DNA from: Pinus tabuliformis
Taxonomy: Eukaryota > Streptophyta > Pinopsida > Pinales > Pinaceae
Assembly (NCBI GenBank): GCA_031772625.1
Contig: CM062818.1
Coordinates: 1,283,016,277-1,283,080,276 of the forward strand
Direction: 5' to 3'
DNA length: 64,000 nt
This document shows positions 33,095 through 43,744 of this stretch, piece after piece (within the stretch, counting starts at the first letter, position 1; the number at the start of each line of letters is the position of its first letter). The position numbers and the translations under genes were made by a program. Below the pieces are notes generated by a model. That model saw only the letters and a program-made list of their open reading frames with translations. It did no database searches and had not been told where the DNA came from.

Positions 33095-35254
33095 TTACCT
33101 TGGAGAAAATATGAAAAACCAATTGGACAGGCTGCCAAGAAAAACTTCTTCCAAAACAATGAACATCCTGTAGAAGATAAAAATGGCATTAGAAGGACAA
33201 GCATACCCTACCCTTGGGATGAGGTTAGTTACCAAATCATCAAATATGTTTCCTATGAAGGGAGGTATAGCATAGTCTATGGCTACCATTTTAGAATCCT
33301 TCATGAGCTGAGATATGGCATGGACACTCCAACACCCCAGAAACTCAGCATCCCCTATTTCCTCCTGCAGTCCCTCATAGACTCTAGCATTAAGTTCAAG
33401 GCAGGGAGTCCAGATCAGCTGGCTCACCATGGGTTAATTAAAATTTTAGTGGAAGAAGCCCTCCATACATTCACAATCCCCATAGCATGGGAAATTTTCC
33501 GAAACATGACAGCAGAAGATGACATAAAGGCCCTCACCTATGATATCAGTCCTTCTGATAGTGAGGAGGAAGAGCAGCAAGGGGGAGAAGGGGAAGAAAT
33601 TGAGGAACAAGAAGGGAAGAAGGAAGAAACCAAAATAGAGTAGGAAGAAACAAAACAAACAGAGACAGAGAAAAAGACAGAAGGAGGAGAAAAAGGGGCA
33701 GAAAAGACAGAAGTGTCTCCTGAGACCCTAGAAAGAGAGGCAGCAACTACTCTCACTACCCTCAGCACCCCAATTAAACCAAAACAAAAGAGGAAGAGGC
33801 AGACCTCAATGTATTTCAAGGCTAGGAAAAGCACAAGGATCAAATCAGGGAAACCCCAGCCTTCTTCAACAGTGCCCATTACAATTGAAGATTCACCCAC
33901 TATCAAAGGGGAAGAATCTCCCTCTAAAACCCTTATCACATATGAAAGAGGAACTCCTAGATCTTCCACCTGGAAGGAAAAAGTGCAACTACAAGACTCA
34001 AAAACAGTTCTACAGGAGGCACAGACTGTTCTACAGGAGAACGAAAAACTTGAAAAAAGGATAGAAGAGCAACCAAAGGGGAAGGAGGAAGCTACAAAGC
34101 CACAAGAACCTGATCCCCAGCCCAGCCTTGCCTCCTATTACCATCTCCTTGAAGGAGGAAGGATAATTCCACAAACATTTGCAATCCCACTATTCTTTGA
34201 ATTAGAAAAGGAAAGAATAAGAACACATAGGTGGATGCAAATAGCCAAATCCAATGGAGTTGAGGATTTTGGCCACATGGAGAACAAGCTTAGAGAAATG
34301 GGCAGGGAATCAAGTGCTGTCAGACATAGGGAGGCAATTGCAAGAAGCCAACTCCAAACTGAAAATGAATTGCTAAGAAGGCAGCTAAAGGAGAAAGAGA
34401 CACAATTGGCATGCATGGCCAGCGGGTCCATGGAGGCATTGCAATGTAGAACACCAGCAAAATCCTATGGATTATACCTCAAGGACCAATAGCTATAGTT
34501 TCAGATAAATACTTTGGCACAGAGAGGCACAATGCCTTTTCAAGATTATAGACAGTTTATGGACCTGTATGACCAAAGCTCATCAGAAGACAAGGCAAAA
34601 ATAACAGAATTCTATCTGCATAACATGGCCCCCATAGACATGAATGTGTGGGACCCAAATGCTAGGCTAGGGGACCTACAACTAATGGCCATGGACTCAT
34701 GGATGAATCATGAAGAGTTAAGAGCAACAGAAATAAGAAAGTTGATGATAAAGGAGCAGAATGAGCCACTAATGATCAGAGCTGAGCCATCAGATCCCAT
34801 GGCTCTCATCAACACACACCAGCTGCTTGCAAATAATCCCCAAATTGCCCCTAAATATATCAATGATCAGGCTCAAGCCATTGCACATTTTGAGGATATG
34901 GAAAGGTTACTTGGGGATGACTATATTCATGCTTGTATGAGGAGGTGGAACACCCTACCACACAGTTTGCAGATCAGGGAGTATCACTCCCCAACAAGGA
35001 TGAAAGAGGCATTAAGGAGAGTGCCACTGTACAAGCGCTCCATGCAGAGTTTGAAGGTCAATTGGATTGGCCTCAAATTGAGTCCCCCACTGCTGCTAGG
35101 CATGCTAGAAGGCAGAAAAGAGGAAGAAGAGCAACAACAGTGGGAAGAGGTAGACAGAAAGGTAGGATTCCATGACAAAGAAGAGGAGATCACATCAGAA
35201 GCATGGGATGTTAGGGAGGCCACCAGGGCCATCAAAGATGAGGAGATGGACTAA
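33095..35254 (+). pseudogene. Element A third-ORF region (post-pol), degenerate
   Basis: A coding remnant between the spacer and the polypurine tract, with about three or four breaks. An N-terminal helical domain has the phrases 'YEGRYSIVYGYHFRILHEL', 'LSIPYFLLQSLI' and 'HHGLIKILVEEAL'. An acidic E/Q-rich stretch follows, then a Lys/Arg cluster ('KPKQKRKRQ', 'KARKSTRIKSGK') that could be a nuclear signal, and then coiled-coil sequence. The helical domain is clearly similar to that in the LTR ORF of element E ('CEGRFSHLYAYHIRLLMHF', 'NIPYFF', 'FALIKILVVHQL'). No signal peptide or transmembrane segment is visible, so an envelope role is not supported. Confidence 0.65.
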
Positions 35255-35281
35255 GTTGCTCAGAGGATGAGCAACACCTTC

Positions 35282-35291
35282 AGTAGGGGGG
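35282..35291 (+). other. Element A polypurine tract
   Basis: AGTAGGGGGG immediately before the TG start of the 3' LTR at 35292. Confidence 0.8.
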
Positions 35292-35727
35292 TGATGATGA
35301 GCCCCATAAATGGGTAATTATATGGGCTCATTTTGCCTCCTAACATAGTTAAATCAACCATTCTCTTAGCTTATTGCATGTTTTTTTATTATATTTATGC
35401 TTATGGAGTGAGTTGGGTTAGTTATGATGCCATGAGGTCTAATATGTGTTTAATGCAGATTTTTGTTGAATTTTGAAGACAAAGTCAAAGATTCAATGGA
35501 AAATTGGCAGCAATAATTCAAAGTGGAGAAAGGAGAGGATTTATAGGAGGGAATCTCCCTCATTTATTACTGCCCACTTCGAATTTCCCTTCATGCAGCT
35601 CGAAGCACAAACAACCAAATCAATGCACTAGGAGGTAGCTGAACAAGTGGAGGATAACTTATGTTTATCTCGAGTTTTGGGAGCCAAGCCTCCCTGATTT
35701 TAAGGAAGCTATTGGGAGCTTTAGTTG

Positions 35728-35735
35728 TATAAGTA
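35728..35735 (+). promoter_or_regulatory. TATA box (TATAAGTA) of the element A LTR
   Basis: TATAAGTA about 115 bp before an AATAAA signal, the expected U3-R layout. Confidence 0.55.
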
Positions 35736-35843
35736 GAGAGGCCTAGGGCCTCACTAGGGTCGAATTTTTGTTGTAGTTTTGCTCTGCTCAACTTCGAGCT
35801 TACTTTTGGTGACAATTTCATGTAATCCTATTACTGTTTTGAT

Positions 35844-35849
35844 AATAAA
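35844..35849 (+). terminator. AATAAA polyadenylation signal in the element A LTR
   Basis: AATAAA downstream of the TATA box; marks the likely R region. Confidence 0.5.
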
Positions 35850-37402
35850 GATGAGATCCTTTTTGAGTTAGCACTGAGTTAGCACTGAGTTAGCACTGAG
35901 TTACCTCAAAGGGCTGAAGCTCTTGGGTTAGGGCCTAATCCAAGAAGCCAAGCTCCTCTTGTTTGTATTTATATGCTTTGTTTCAGTTTATGGATTAGTT
36001 GTTGTTAGATGAATTTCTTTCTTGGTTAAGAATAGGTTGCTTTTGGTGATTTAAAAGGTTGTTTCCTTTTGTGTTTTCTATAGAAGGTTAAACAGTGATA
36101 GAAACAAGATAAAAAAGGCTAGAAACAGTGCCTTGGCCTCCTTTCCTCCCTTTGGGACCATGAATTGAGGCCAAGACCCTCTTGCTGCCACAAAAACAAA
36201 GATTTTCCTTCTCCATAGGATTTCTAGTGTTTCAGTTTGTTAGAAGGTTAATGATTTGCTTTATATCTCTTTCACCATGCTCATTTCTATCTTTGCAATA
36301 AGTCTTCTTCCATGCTTTCTCTCATTATAGCATTTTTCAACATTTCTTTCCATAGCTCATAATGTAGATTAGCTTGATGCAAAATTCTATTTTTTTGATG
36401 TACTTAATTTCCTTGCTTGCTTGATTTCATTATTTGACTGTCAGTTCTTTTGCAGTAGATTTCTTCTCACAGCAGGTTAGCGTATTAGCCATCACATTCT
36501 CTCCCTGATATATGCCCTACAGTCACCCAAATTTCACCTCAAATCTGCCTTAGTTTTCTGCGTTTTTCCATATGATTTCTTCCTCTCTCCCGACCATCTT
36601 TCCCTCTCCTAGTGATCATTGGTGAACCCTCGGCGCCTTAACACATCATCCCAGCCTTCATCTACCCTTTCCACCCACTCTCACACCTTTAAAACCTTTA
36701 AAACTGCCCTCGGCATCCTCTTGTAGACCTCTTGTAGACCTCCTATAGATCCCCTGTGTCCTCCTGTAGATTTTCTTGTAGGATTCCTTTTGAAAGCCGA
36801 TTGCAGGAAAAGCCTCTAGAAGGCCACCTGGAACCTCCTAGGACCCATCCACACCATCCTACATCCTCTCAAGTCCCAAAACCACCCTCCATCGCCACCT
36901 ATTCACTGCCACATTCACAAACAAATAAATTACATGCATGACAAATTCACATAAAAATACATAAAAATCCAAAAAGATGTTTTTTCCTCATTTTCTTCTA
37001 GAAATAGCTTGAGTAGATGTTGTTTACTTCCTTGAGTAGGTAACGACATTCATTTCATGGTTTTCATATTTATTTATGTAAAAGTAGGATTAGTTGGTTG
37101 AGTAGGGTTTGCTAGGTTTACTTTACATTTCAGTCTTTTTCCTTTCTGCAAGTAGAGTAGCCTCTATAGAGTAAGATTTCCTTTCATTCATCACATATAG
37201 AGCTTCTTTTGGAATCCATAGAAGTTGGCTTGAGCTCCTAGTGATCTTGCACCAGCTGACCAAGTGACAGCCTGTAGTAAGAACTAGTACTTGTGCATAT
37301 AGCATTGTCGCTTCCAAGTTTGTTACGAACTACCAGGTTGATAAGAGTGAAGTAGGCAACCTAGGAGTTGCAGCATTATTGTTGCAATACTGGTGCTCAC
37401 CA

Positions 37403-37870
37403 ACGACATGGACTAATCACCTCTCATGGATCCTAACTCTGGTGACTATAGCAGAGACTAATTCCTATAGGTTTTGGTCTAATGGAAATCATGATTCCAA
37501 CAAGTGGTATCAAAGCAATAGGGATCGAGTTCGAAACTCACCGGACTTGCGTTTCATGTGAGATTGTTGGACATTGGGTTCAACGCTCTTCATTTGTTTC
37601 ACAACATGGACTAATCACCTTTTGCGGATCCTAACTCTTGTTATTGTAGTGGAGACTAACACCTATGGGTTTTCTCTAAAGGAAATCATGATTCCAACAA
37701 AGACACCTTGTATTGTGGGTGAGATTGTTTGACATTGGGTTCAATGCTCCTCATGTGTTTTGCAACATGGACTAACCACCTTTTGTGGATCCTAACTCTA
37801 GAAATTTTAGTAGAGACTAACACCCATAGGTTTTGCTTAAAGGAAGTCATGATTCTAGAAAAGACACCCC
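37403..37870 (+). repeat. Three tandem copies of an LTR-end-like unit (~160-200 bp)
   Basis: The phrase ACATGGACTAA begins units at 37406, 37604 and 37765. Each unit runs through 'GGATCCTAACTCT' and 'GAGACTAA' to 'CATGATTC' near its end. In the first unit the end reads CCAACA-AG-TGGTATCAAAGC (primer-site-like, 37505-37516), as at an LTR/primer-site junction of a copia element. So this may be an amplified LTR terminus. Confidence 0.75.
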
Positions 37871-37880
37871 TTATTAAGAT

Positions 37881-38265
37881 TATATATGGGGCCATCATTT
37901 GTAATAATATCATATCATTTTTCTCAGAAATTTATTCAATATGTTATTTTTATTATAATTTATTCTAAATATTTTTGATATTTAATTACTGAGCTAGATT
38001 GGTTGTCACAAAAAGTCTAGTGGGAAAACATATTAATATGTTCAAGGACCTAAAGGAATCAAGGAAACCTTGAAAATTGAAATTTGGCCAAAATCCAAGA
38101 TCAAACTTTGCTCTTATATTAAATGTGACAACCAATTTGGTTCACTAATTAAGTATCCAAAATATATTGAATATAAATAAATCCATTTAGAATAAAATAA
38201 TATATGTTAAATAAGTGTTCGATATAAATGATATAATAGTATTACAAATGAAGGCCCCATATATA
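37881..38265. mobile_element. MITE-like hairpin element (385 bp)
   Basis: The left arm beginning TATATATGGGGCC is the imperfect reverse complement of the right arm ending GGCCCCATATATA; homology extends about 130-140 bp into each arm (for example GATTGGTTGTCACA against TGTGACAACCAAT). There is no ORF. A target duplication is not obvious. It abuts the first F LTR. Confidence 0.7.
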
Positions 38266-39765
38266 TGTTAAAAAGTGTTGTTATTGATTTCAAGTGTTGT
38301 CCAAATGAAAGAGAAAATTATATAATCAAATAACATATTTTGAGACCTTTCTAATAATATATGGCACACCTTTTGGAAATATTGTTTTTGGATTTTTGAT
38401 GCCTAATTTAGATACTCTATATTTGAATGTATTCTTACTCCAATTATCTAGCTCAAATGGGAGAATAATATATATGGCTGGAAATATTATTCAAATACCT
38501 TTCCAATGACATATGGAACTCATTCTAACTCCTCACGGTTGAGGAGAAATACTTTTTTCAATATTCATTATATAGTCTACCAAGTCAGCCCAAACAATGC
38601 ATAAGTCAACCCATCTAGTGGGCAAGTCGGCCTTGCTTTTGGGGTCAAATGCACTCTATATAGGCATTATGTAGAGGAACCTAGGACTCACTCACTCAAG
38701 CCAATTTGGGTCTATCTAAGCAAGTGAAGGAGAAATTAAGAGGTTCATACCTCATGAACTAAGTGAATTGAATCCGAGATGGAGAGGTTTTATGTGGCAA
38801 ATATTTTGGCACATTTTTTGAAGGTATTTCGACACTCTTTGGGAAGGTTTTTGGTCCTGGTTAGAAGGCAAGTTTCATATATCTTCTAGAGGCCAGGTTT
38901 TAGCCCTATTAAAGGTGAGTTTTACTCTTTTTGAAGACTAAAATTTAGTCATGTTGAGGATGAATTTCAAGTTTGTTCTAGGGGTCAAATTATGGTGTTT
39001 GAAGGTTGAATCCTGTAGTTTTAAATGCCAAATTTGTGTCTGGTTTGAGGGCCAATTTCTAGTGCATTGAAGGTAGTGTTCAGGTCTGGTTTGAAAGCTA
39101 TTTTTAGGTGTTTTGAAGGCCATGTTCAGGTCTGGTTTTAAGGATAGTTTTTGGTGTTTTGAAGGACGAGTTCAAGTCTAGTTTTTGGTTGAAGTTGCAA
39201 TCCTATTATAGACCAAGTTTTAGTCTTCTCTTTGAGGTGGCAAATCTCTGTTGGAGAAATGTTGTAGGGATATTTGAAGGTTGATTCTCATCGGCTAAGG
39301 CAATGTTAAGGGATATGTTAGATAAAATAGTCGTGATGTTAAGGTGATGATAGGTCCAACCCCTATTGTGGATAGAGGTGTAGTAATAACATGGCTATTA
39401 TGGGCAATTTTTGTGATAGGCCCATGGGTTGCATAAGGCGAGTGTTTAGTGAAAAAGGTTAATAGGATGCAACAAGAAAACCTTCAAGGTTGTGAAGGCC
39501 TATTTTGTTCCAAGTGTGTTTAAAATCCATATGAAATAGAAATAAATCTACAATCCTAAGTACAAGTTACCAGGTGGGAAAACCTTCACTTTGAACATAT
39601 AATAGCCTTGGTAGTGATAGTTGAATGATGAACAACACGAGTTGAGGAAGTTGAAGTGCTACATGGGTGGACCTATTTTTGATCAAATATAGAGAATTGA
39701 CATGTAGGAGATCAAGTTTAAAGAGCCGAGTCAAGAAGCCTAGTTGAATAAAAAAAATAGAACTT
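38266..39765 (+). repeat. Family F first LTR copy
   Basis: Begins TGTTAAAAAG and is similar along most of its length to 54005-55330. It includes a promoter-like 'CTCTATATAGGCA' at about 38653 and a degenerate minisatellite built on 'GTTTTGAAGGCCA' and 'GTTCAGGTCTGG' (38890-39210). The right end is approximate. Confidence 0.75.
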
Positions 39766-39779
39766 GAAATTTTATCAAA

Positions 39780-40773
39780 TGTAGGATGACATTCTCAACA
39801 ATCAAATATTACCATACGACAAAAAATGTCTTAGTTATGTGGGCAAGATTTCATACAAAGAAGATGCAAGCCTTAGGTCACCAAAAAATAAGTTTAAGGA
39901 AAATATTGAAAGTCATGCTAATATTCTTCAAAGCCCTTACAGCGGTGGAAGCAAGGGAAGAAATCATGATGAGTTTGGAAGAGATACTATAGTTAGAAGT
40001 TATAAAAGTAGTAGTGAAATAAGAGACTAGAATAAAAAAAGAATCGAATCTTCTGCAAAGCAGAATAACTTCAGAAGAGTTATTTCATCAAGACAAACCT
40101 TCTCATCAAGGTATCAAGCTACATTTCTTGGTCATGTTTTTTCATGCACAAACTTTTGACATAAAGCAAGGAATTGTAGAGCCTATGATAGGTATGATTA
40201 TAGAGGCCTGTATCATACCTCTAGAAGCAAAATTACATGCAATCAAATTATAGGGTCCAATGGATATAATAACATAAACCATAATTCATTCGCCCCATTA
40301 TTCAAGTACGACACAAAATGCTACACATGCCATACTTATGGGCATATAACATGTGACTATAGAAGCAACATGATATGGTCTCCTAATCAAATCAAAGAAG
40401 ATGATATCTCTACCAGGCATAAAGAAAAATACACCAAGGCGTGGAGAAGAAAACAAGAAGAGCCTAAGATGGATCTATATGCTCAAGATACATGTATTTA
40501 TGGACGGAAACTTATAACTGATGCACTATATCAATGTAATGCATAGGAACCCTCTTCTACTTCCTTAAAAAAATCATGCCCCACCACATTAATGGATTAA
40601 ATGAGTGGAAATTTTCTATGTGCAAAGGATGATTGAAGAGCAGGAGAGAGCCCGAGAGCTTGCTCAAAAATGATGAGAAGAGATGTAACATATAGCTAGA
40701 GAAGAGGAAGAATGTCAATGAAGACTTTTGGATTGGAGCCCTTTATAAACACAAGGGAAGCATTGGACAAGTA
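39780..40773 (+). pseudogene. Family F first internal region: gag-like remnant
   Basis: A broken coding remnant. Around 40315-40360 it reads 'KCYTCHTYGHITCDY', a decayed CCHC knuckle that resembles the copia gag knuckles of element B. Ser/Lys/Arg-rich sequence precedes it, and acidic 'EE' sequence follows. Element E is inserted at its right end, exactly where the NOT1-derived sequence begins. Many breaks; old. Confidence 0.65.
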
Positions 40774-41967
40774 TGTTAGAGTCGGTCTGGTCATCCCTCC
40801 GTCAGAGATCAAAACTATTTTTGCATTTCATTTTTAGGTGTCTCACTCGATTCGCTCAGTTGCATTCCGCTAGGGGCATGCCATAATCTGACAGAAGGGC
40901 TTTGTCATTCATCCCCCTCATGCTTTGCACTGCTGGCTCAGGTCTATTCATCAAAATCAAGTTTTCATGTCTTTTGATCGGCAAGAGTTATTTTCAGTCA
41001 CTAGGTCTAGGGTTTCACAAAATTTCTTCACAATGTCCAATAAAGTCAGCAGGCCAGAGGGAGGTTCTTACAAAGTTGTCATTCAAAGATTTTCATCATC
41101 ATATGGATGGTTTGTTACTGTTCTTCAAAACTCTGTTTTGAAGAAAAGTCAAACATTTTGTCCTCTTGTAATAATTTTCAAAGTTTTCGGTTTTTCAAAT
41201 CTTCAGGCGCAGCCCTGGTCTCCTTTTCCAAATTCCATGTCAACTGTCCCTGCAAAAATTGCCAAAAAATTTCATCATTTCAGTGCAAAATAAAAAAGGA
41301 AGTGTGAAAAACAGAGTTGCATTAAAGTGTGAAAAAGTGCCAATGTCAAACATTATAAAAATTGGTTTTGGAGAATCAAAAATCAAAACCATGTCTCATG
41401 TCTTTATAAAGATTTCTCCATGAGGGTCAAGGTCATTTTGAATGCCAAGAGTAAAGAGATAACAGTTCAAAGCAATCGCTTGAGTTTGTGAGCGATTTGG
41501 GTGAAGTTGGAGGAAATTTGGCCGCGCGACGCACAGAGCAGGTGGCACGGCACACTGGGAGAAAATTTCCAGTGCAAATCTAAACGGGCGCGGCCACTGG
41601 CGAAGCACGGCGTGTTGGGTATGCGGGGCGGCGCACACACCTGAAAGCCCGAAATTGCTCCAAATTTCTTCAGATTTCTGTATATTTGCATGGATTTGCC
41701 AGGTAGGGTCAACATATTGATGTTTCATACATTTTTGTGATAAGGAATGGTGGTTTATGAATGTAAATGATTGAAACAAAAATCTAAACCCTAGTTCAAA
41801 AGTGCCTCAAAGGAAAATTGCTCTGGGTGTCAAAATCAGTGTTTTGCTACCAAAATTGTCACTTCTTCTTCCTATTCTTCCTTTGTATTTATCATTCCAT
41901 AATTTCCTACCCCCTAAGCTCATCAATCCCTTCTCCTAAATGCTCTGTCCCAAGTTCCCCAACCTCA

Positions 41968-42015
41968 TACCCTAAACCCTATACAACAATCCCAAACCCT
42001 AAACCCTATTCCCAT
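41968..42015. promoter_or_regulatory. Telo-box cluster (AAACCCTA) upstream of the LTR ORF
   Basis: AAACCCTA-type motifs occur three times in about 45 bp, roughly 240 bp before the LTR ORF, and again in the second LTR (about 48795-48835). Telo-boxes are known plant promoter elements near transcription starts. This is not a telomere, since the copies are few and imperfect. Confidence 0.5.
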
Positions 42016-42248
42016 ACATAAATCCCTCAATCCCTCTTCCATATTTCCCTATCAAATTTCTCCCAATAATTCCCATTCCTCACTGTTATTTCCCCTTCCT
42101 AACAGTCCCTATTGCATTTGTTTTTTCCCTTTGGTGACAGACTTTGGTGGCAGACTTTGCTGGCAAAATTTGCACACAAAAAAGCAGTCTAAATAGTTTT
42201 CATATACTAGCATCTTTTTCTCCAAGGCAGTTTGATAAAACAACAGTC

Positions 42249-43744
42249 ATGGCATCTGAGCATTCATCGGACTATGAAGTGGAAACCCAAAGTGACTCAC
42301 CCTTGGAAGAACAGGCACCCCGGAGGCCTCATAAAAGTGGTAGACATGTAAGAGAAGAACCAATCACCCTTACATAATTGCAGGCCTGCCCTCTTGCCAT
42401 GTTTTGTTTTCAGCATCAATCATGCTATGAGTTTTGTCAAAAGGTGGCTAGTGTTAAATTTCATCATGAACTAGCTCGTATTTTTGTGTTGCACTTACAT
42501 GGAGATCAAGCTATCTTAGCCGGTGTAACCTTCACGCTTACACCAAAATCTGTCTCATTAGCAAACGGCATACCAAACATTGGAGAACCATGGCACAAGA
42601 AGAAGAAGATTGACCGGCAGCATTATGAGCCATACATTAAAACCGATTTCTTGAGGCAATCTTCCCATTCCGATATCTGAAAGATGAATATGCTCCACTA
42701 ATGAAGTTGATCATGAAATATTTCAGCTGTGAGGGACGGTTCTCTCATCTCTATGCTTATCACATCAGATTGCTCATGCATTTCACTAGGGTACGGATGA
42801 TGAACATTCCGTATTTCTTTTGCCGGAACATAGAGAGGATGACCACCCTTGTGCAGCACAAAACACCTCAGCAACAACTTAACAGTGTCTATCATTTTGC
42901 TCTTATTAAGATTTTGGTGGTTCATCAGCTTGAATTACAGGGCATCACCTGGGATGATTTCATCTCTCGTGATTTCTTCAGAGCTTCACAGGGATTATCA
43001 GAGGTTAAGCATGAAGGTGAACCTTCTCATCAGTATGAGCGCCATGAGACCGTTAGTGTGCCGGTATTCATCACATATTAGAGAGGCACCAGACATTTGT
43101 TTGCAGCGGCAAAGCGAGTGTTATCTCCACCTGGGGTGGAAGGGGCCTCGTTTTCTCCATCAGCGCCACCAGTACAGGACAAAGGCAAGAGGCCAATGCA
43201 GGATGAGGGGCCTTCAGGTGAAAGAGAGACCGATTTCATTCTCATTCATGATAATGATACAAATATGGGCCCACAAAGTGCCAAAATTAGGGAGATCATC
43301 CAGGAGCAGAAAATAGAGATCCAAGCCTTATCTCTTGACTTGGAGAGAGCTAAGTGGACCATGAGATATTTGGAGCAGAGGAAAAAACAGCTTGAAGATC
43401 AGCAAGCAATCATGGAGTTACAGAACATCCGCGAGAATCGCGAGGCTGCACAAAGGAGAAGAATTAAGCTCACGTCATTGGAGCAAGAGATTAATGAGGA
43501 TCGGGAGTTTAATCTCGAGAGAGTTAACATGAACTTAGAGAGGCTGTTATACAAGGCTGATAAGGACCATGCATTACTGAGACACATGGATTTCCACTAC
43601 ATGGCACGAAACAAGGTGTGCAAGGCCCGAATCAAGAATTTGAAGGCAAAATTGAGGAAGGCAATAAGGAAGCAAAAGAGGCAAAGGGAGCTTGATCATC
43701 TTCAGATATTGGCCGAAGCCTCTTTATCCCAGCATAACACTTAA
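42249..43744 (+). pseudogene. ORF region inside the element E 5' LTR
   Basis: A coding remnant within an LTR, with about two or three breaks. From the ATG ('MASEHSSDYEVET') there is an acidic start and a globular helical part ('FCFQHQSCYEFCQKV', 'CEGRFSHLYAYHIRLLMHF', 'FALIKILVVHQLELQGI'). A Pro/Ser linker ('SPSAPPVQDKGKRPMQ') follows, then a highly charged coiled coil to the end ('DLERAKWTMRYLEQRKKQLE'). The helical part is similar to the third-ORF region of element A at 33.2-33.5 kb. So a post-pol type gene of gypsy elements lies inside this LTR. Function unknown; the coiled coil suggests oligomerisation. Confidence 0.75.

Larger units (their letters stand above)
12566..37402 (+). mobile_element. 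Element A: Athila-like Ty3/gypsy element with three nested insertions
   Basis: A broken Ty3/gypsy element in plus orientation. It has a truncated 5' LTR (12566-13953), a tRNA-Asp type primer site, gag, protease, reverse transcriptase, RNase H, integrase, a post-pol spacer, a third-ORF region, a polypurine tract and a 3' LTR (35292-37402). Reverse transcriptase signatures ('FLDGFSGYNQI', 'DFTPYG') resemble Athila. Three elements sit inside it: D at 18252-19340, C at 20055-23433 and B at 25195-32083. Coding parts carry roughly ten breaks. The shared LTR portions differ by roughly 5-10% by eye, so A is clearly older than B and C. Confidence 0.88.
35292..37402 (+). repeat. Element A 3' LTR (about 2.1 kb)
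   Basis: Starts TGATGATGAGCC right after the polypurine tract and ends CACCA. It contains a TATA box at 35728, a poly(A) signal at 35844, three copies of a 12-bp unit (GAGTTAGCACTG, about 35867-35905), and CTCCTGTAGA-type motifs at 36716-36785. The segment 36011-37402 matches the truncated 5' LTR. The part after the poly(A) signal is about 1.5 kb, unusually long for U5. Confidence 0.8.

Noticed and set aside
33095-35254. Envelope gene of an endogenous retrovirus-like element
   Set aside because: Position fits, but no signal peptide, cleavage site or transmembrane segment is visible; basic linker and coiled coil suggest an intracellular protein.
36010-37402. A separate LTR starting at 36010, distinct from 35292-36009
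   Set aside because: The homology boundary is suggestive, but no polypurine tract precedes 36010, whereas a clear one precedes 35292, and TATA and poly(A) signals lie in 35292-36009.
37403-37870. CRISPR-like array
   Set aside because: Units are ~160-200 bp, only three, with LTR-end sequence; not repeat-spacer structure, and the DNA is plant nuclear.
41968-42015. Interstitial telomere
   Set aside because: Only a few imperfect AAACCCTA units; better read as telo-box promoter motifs.
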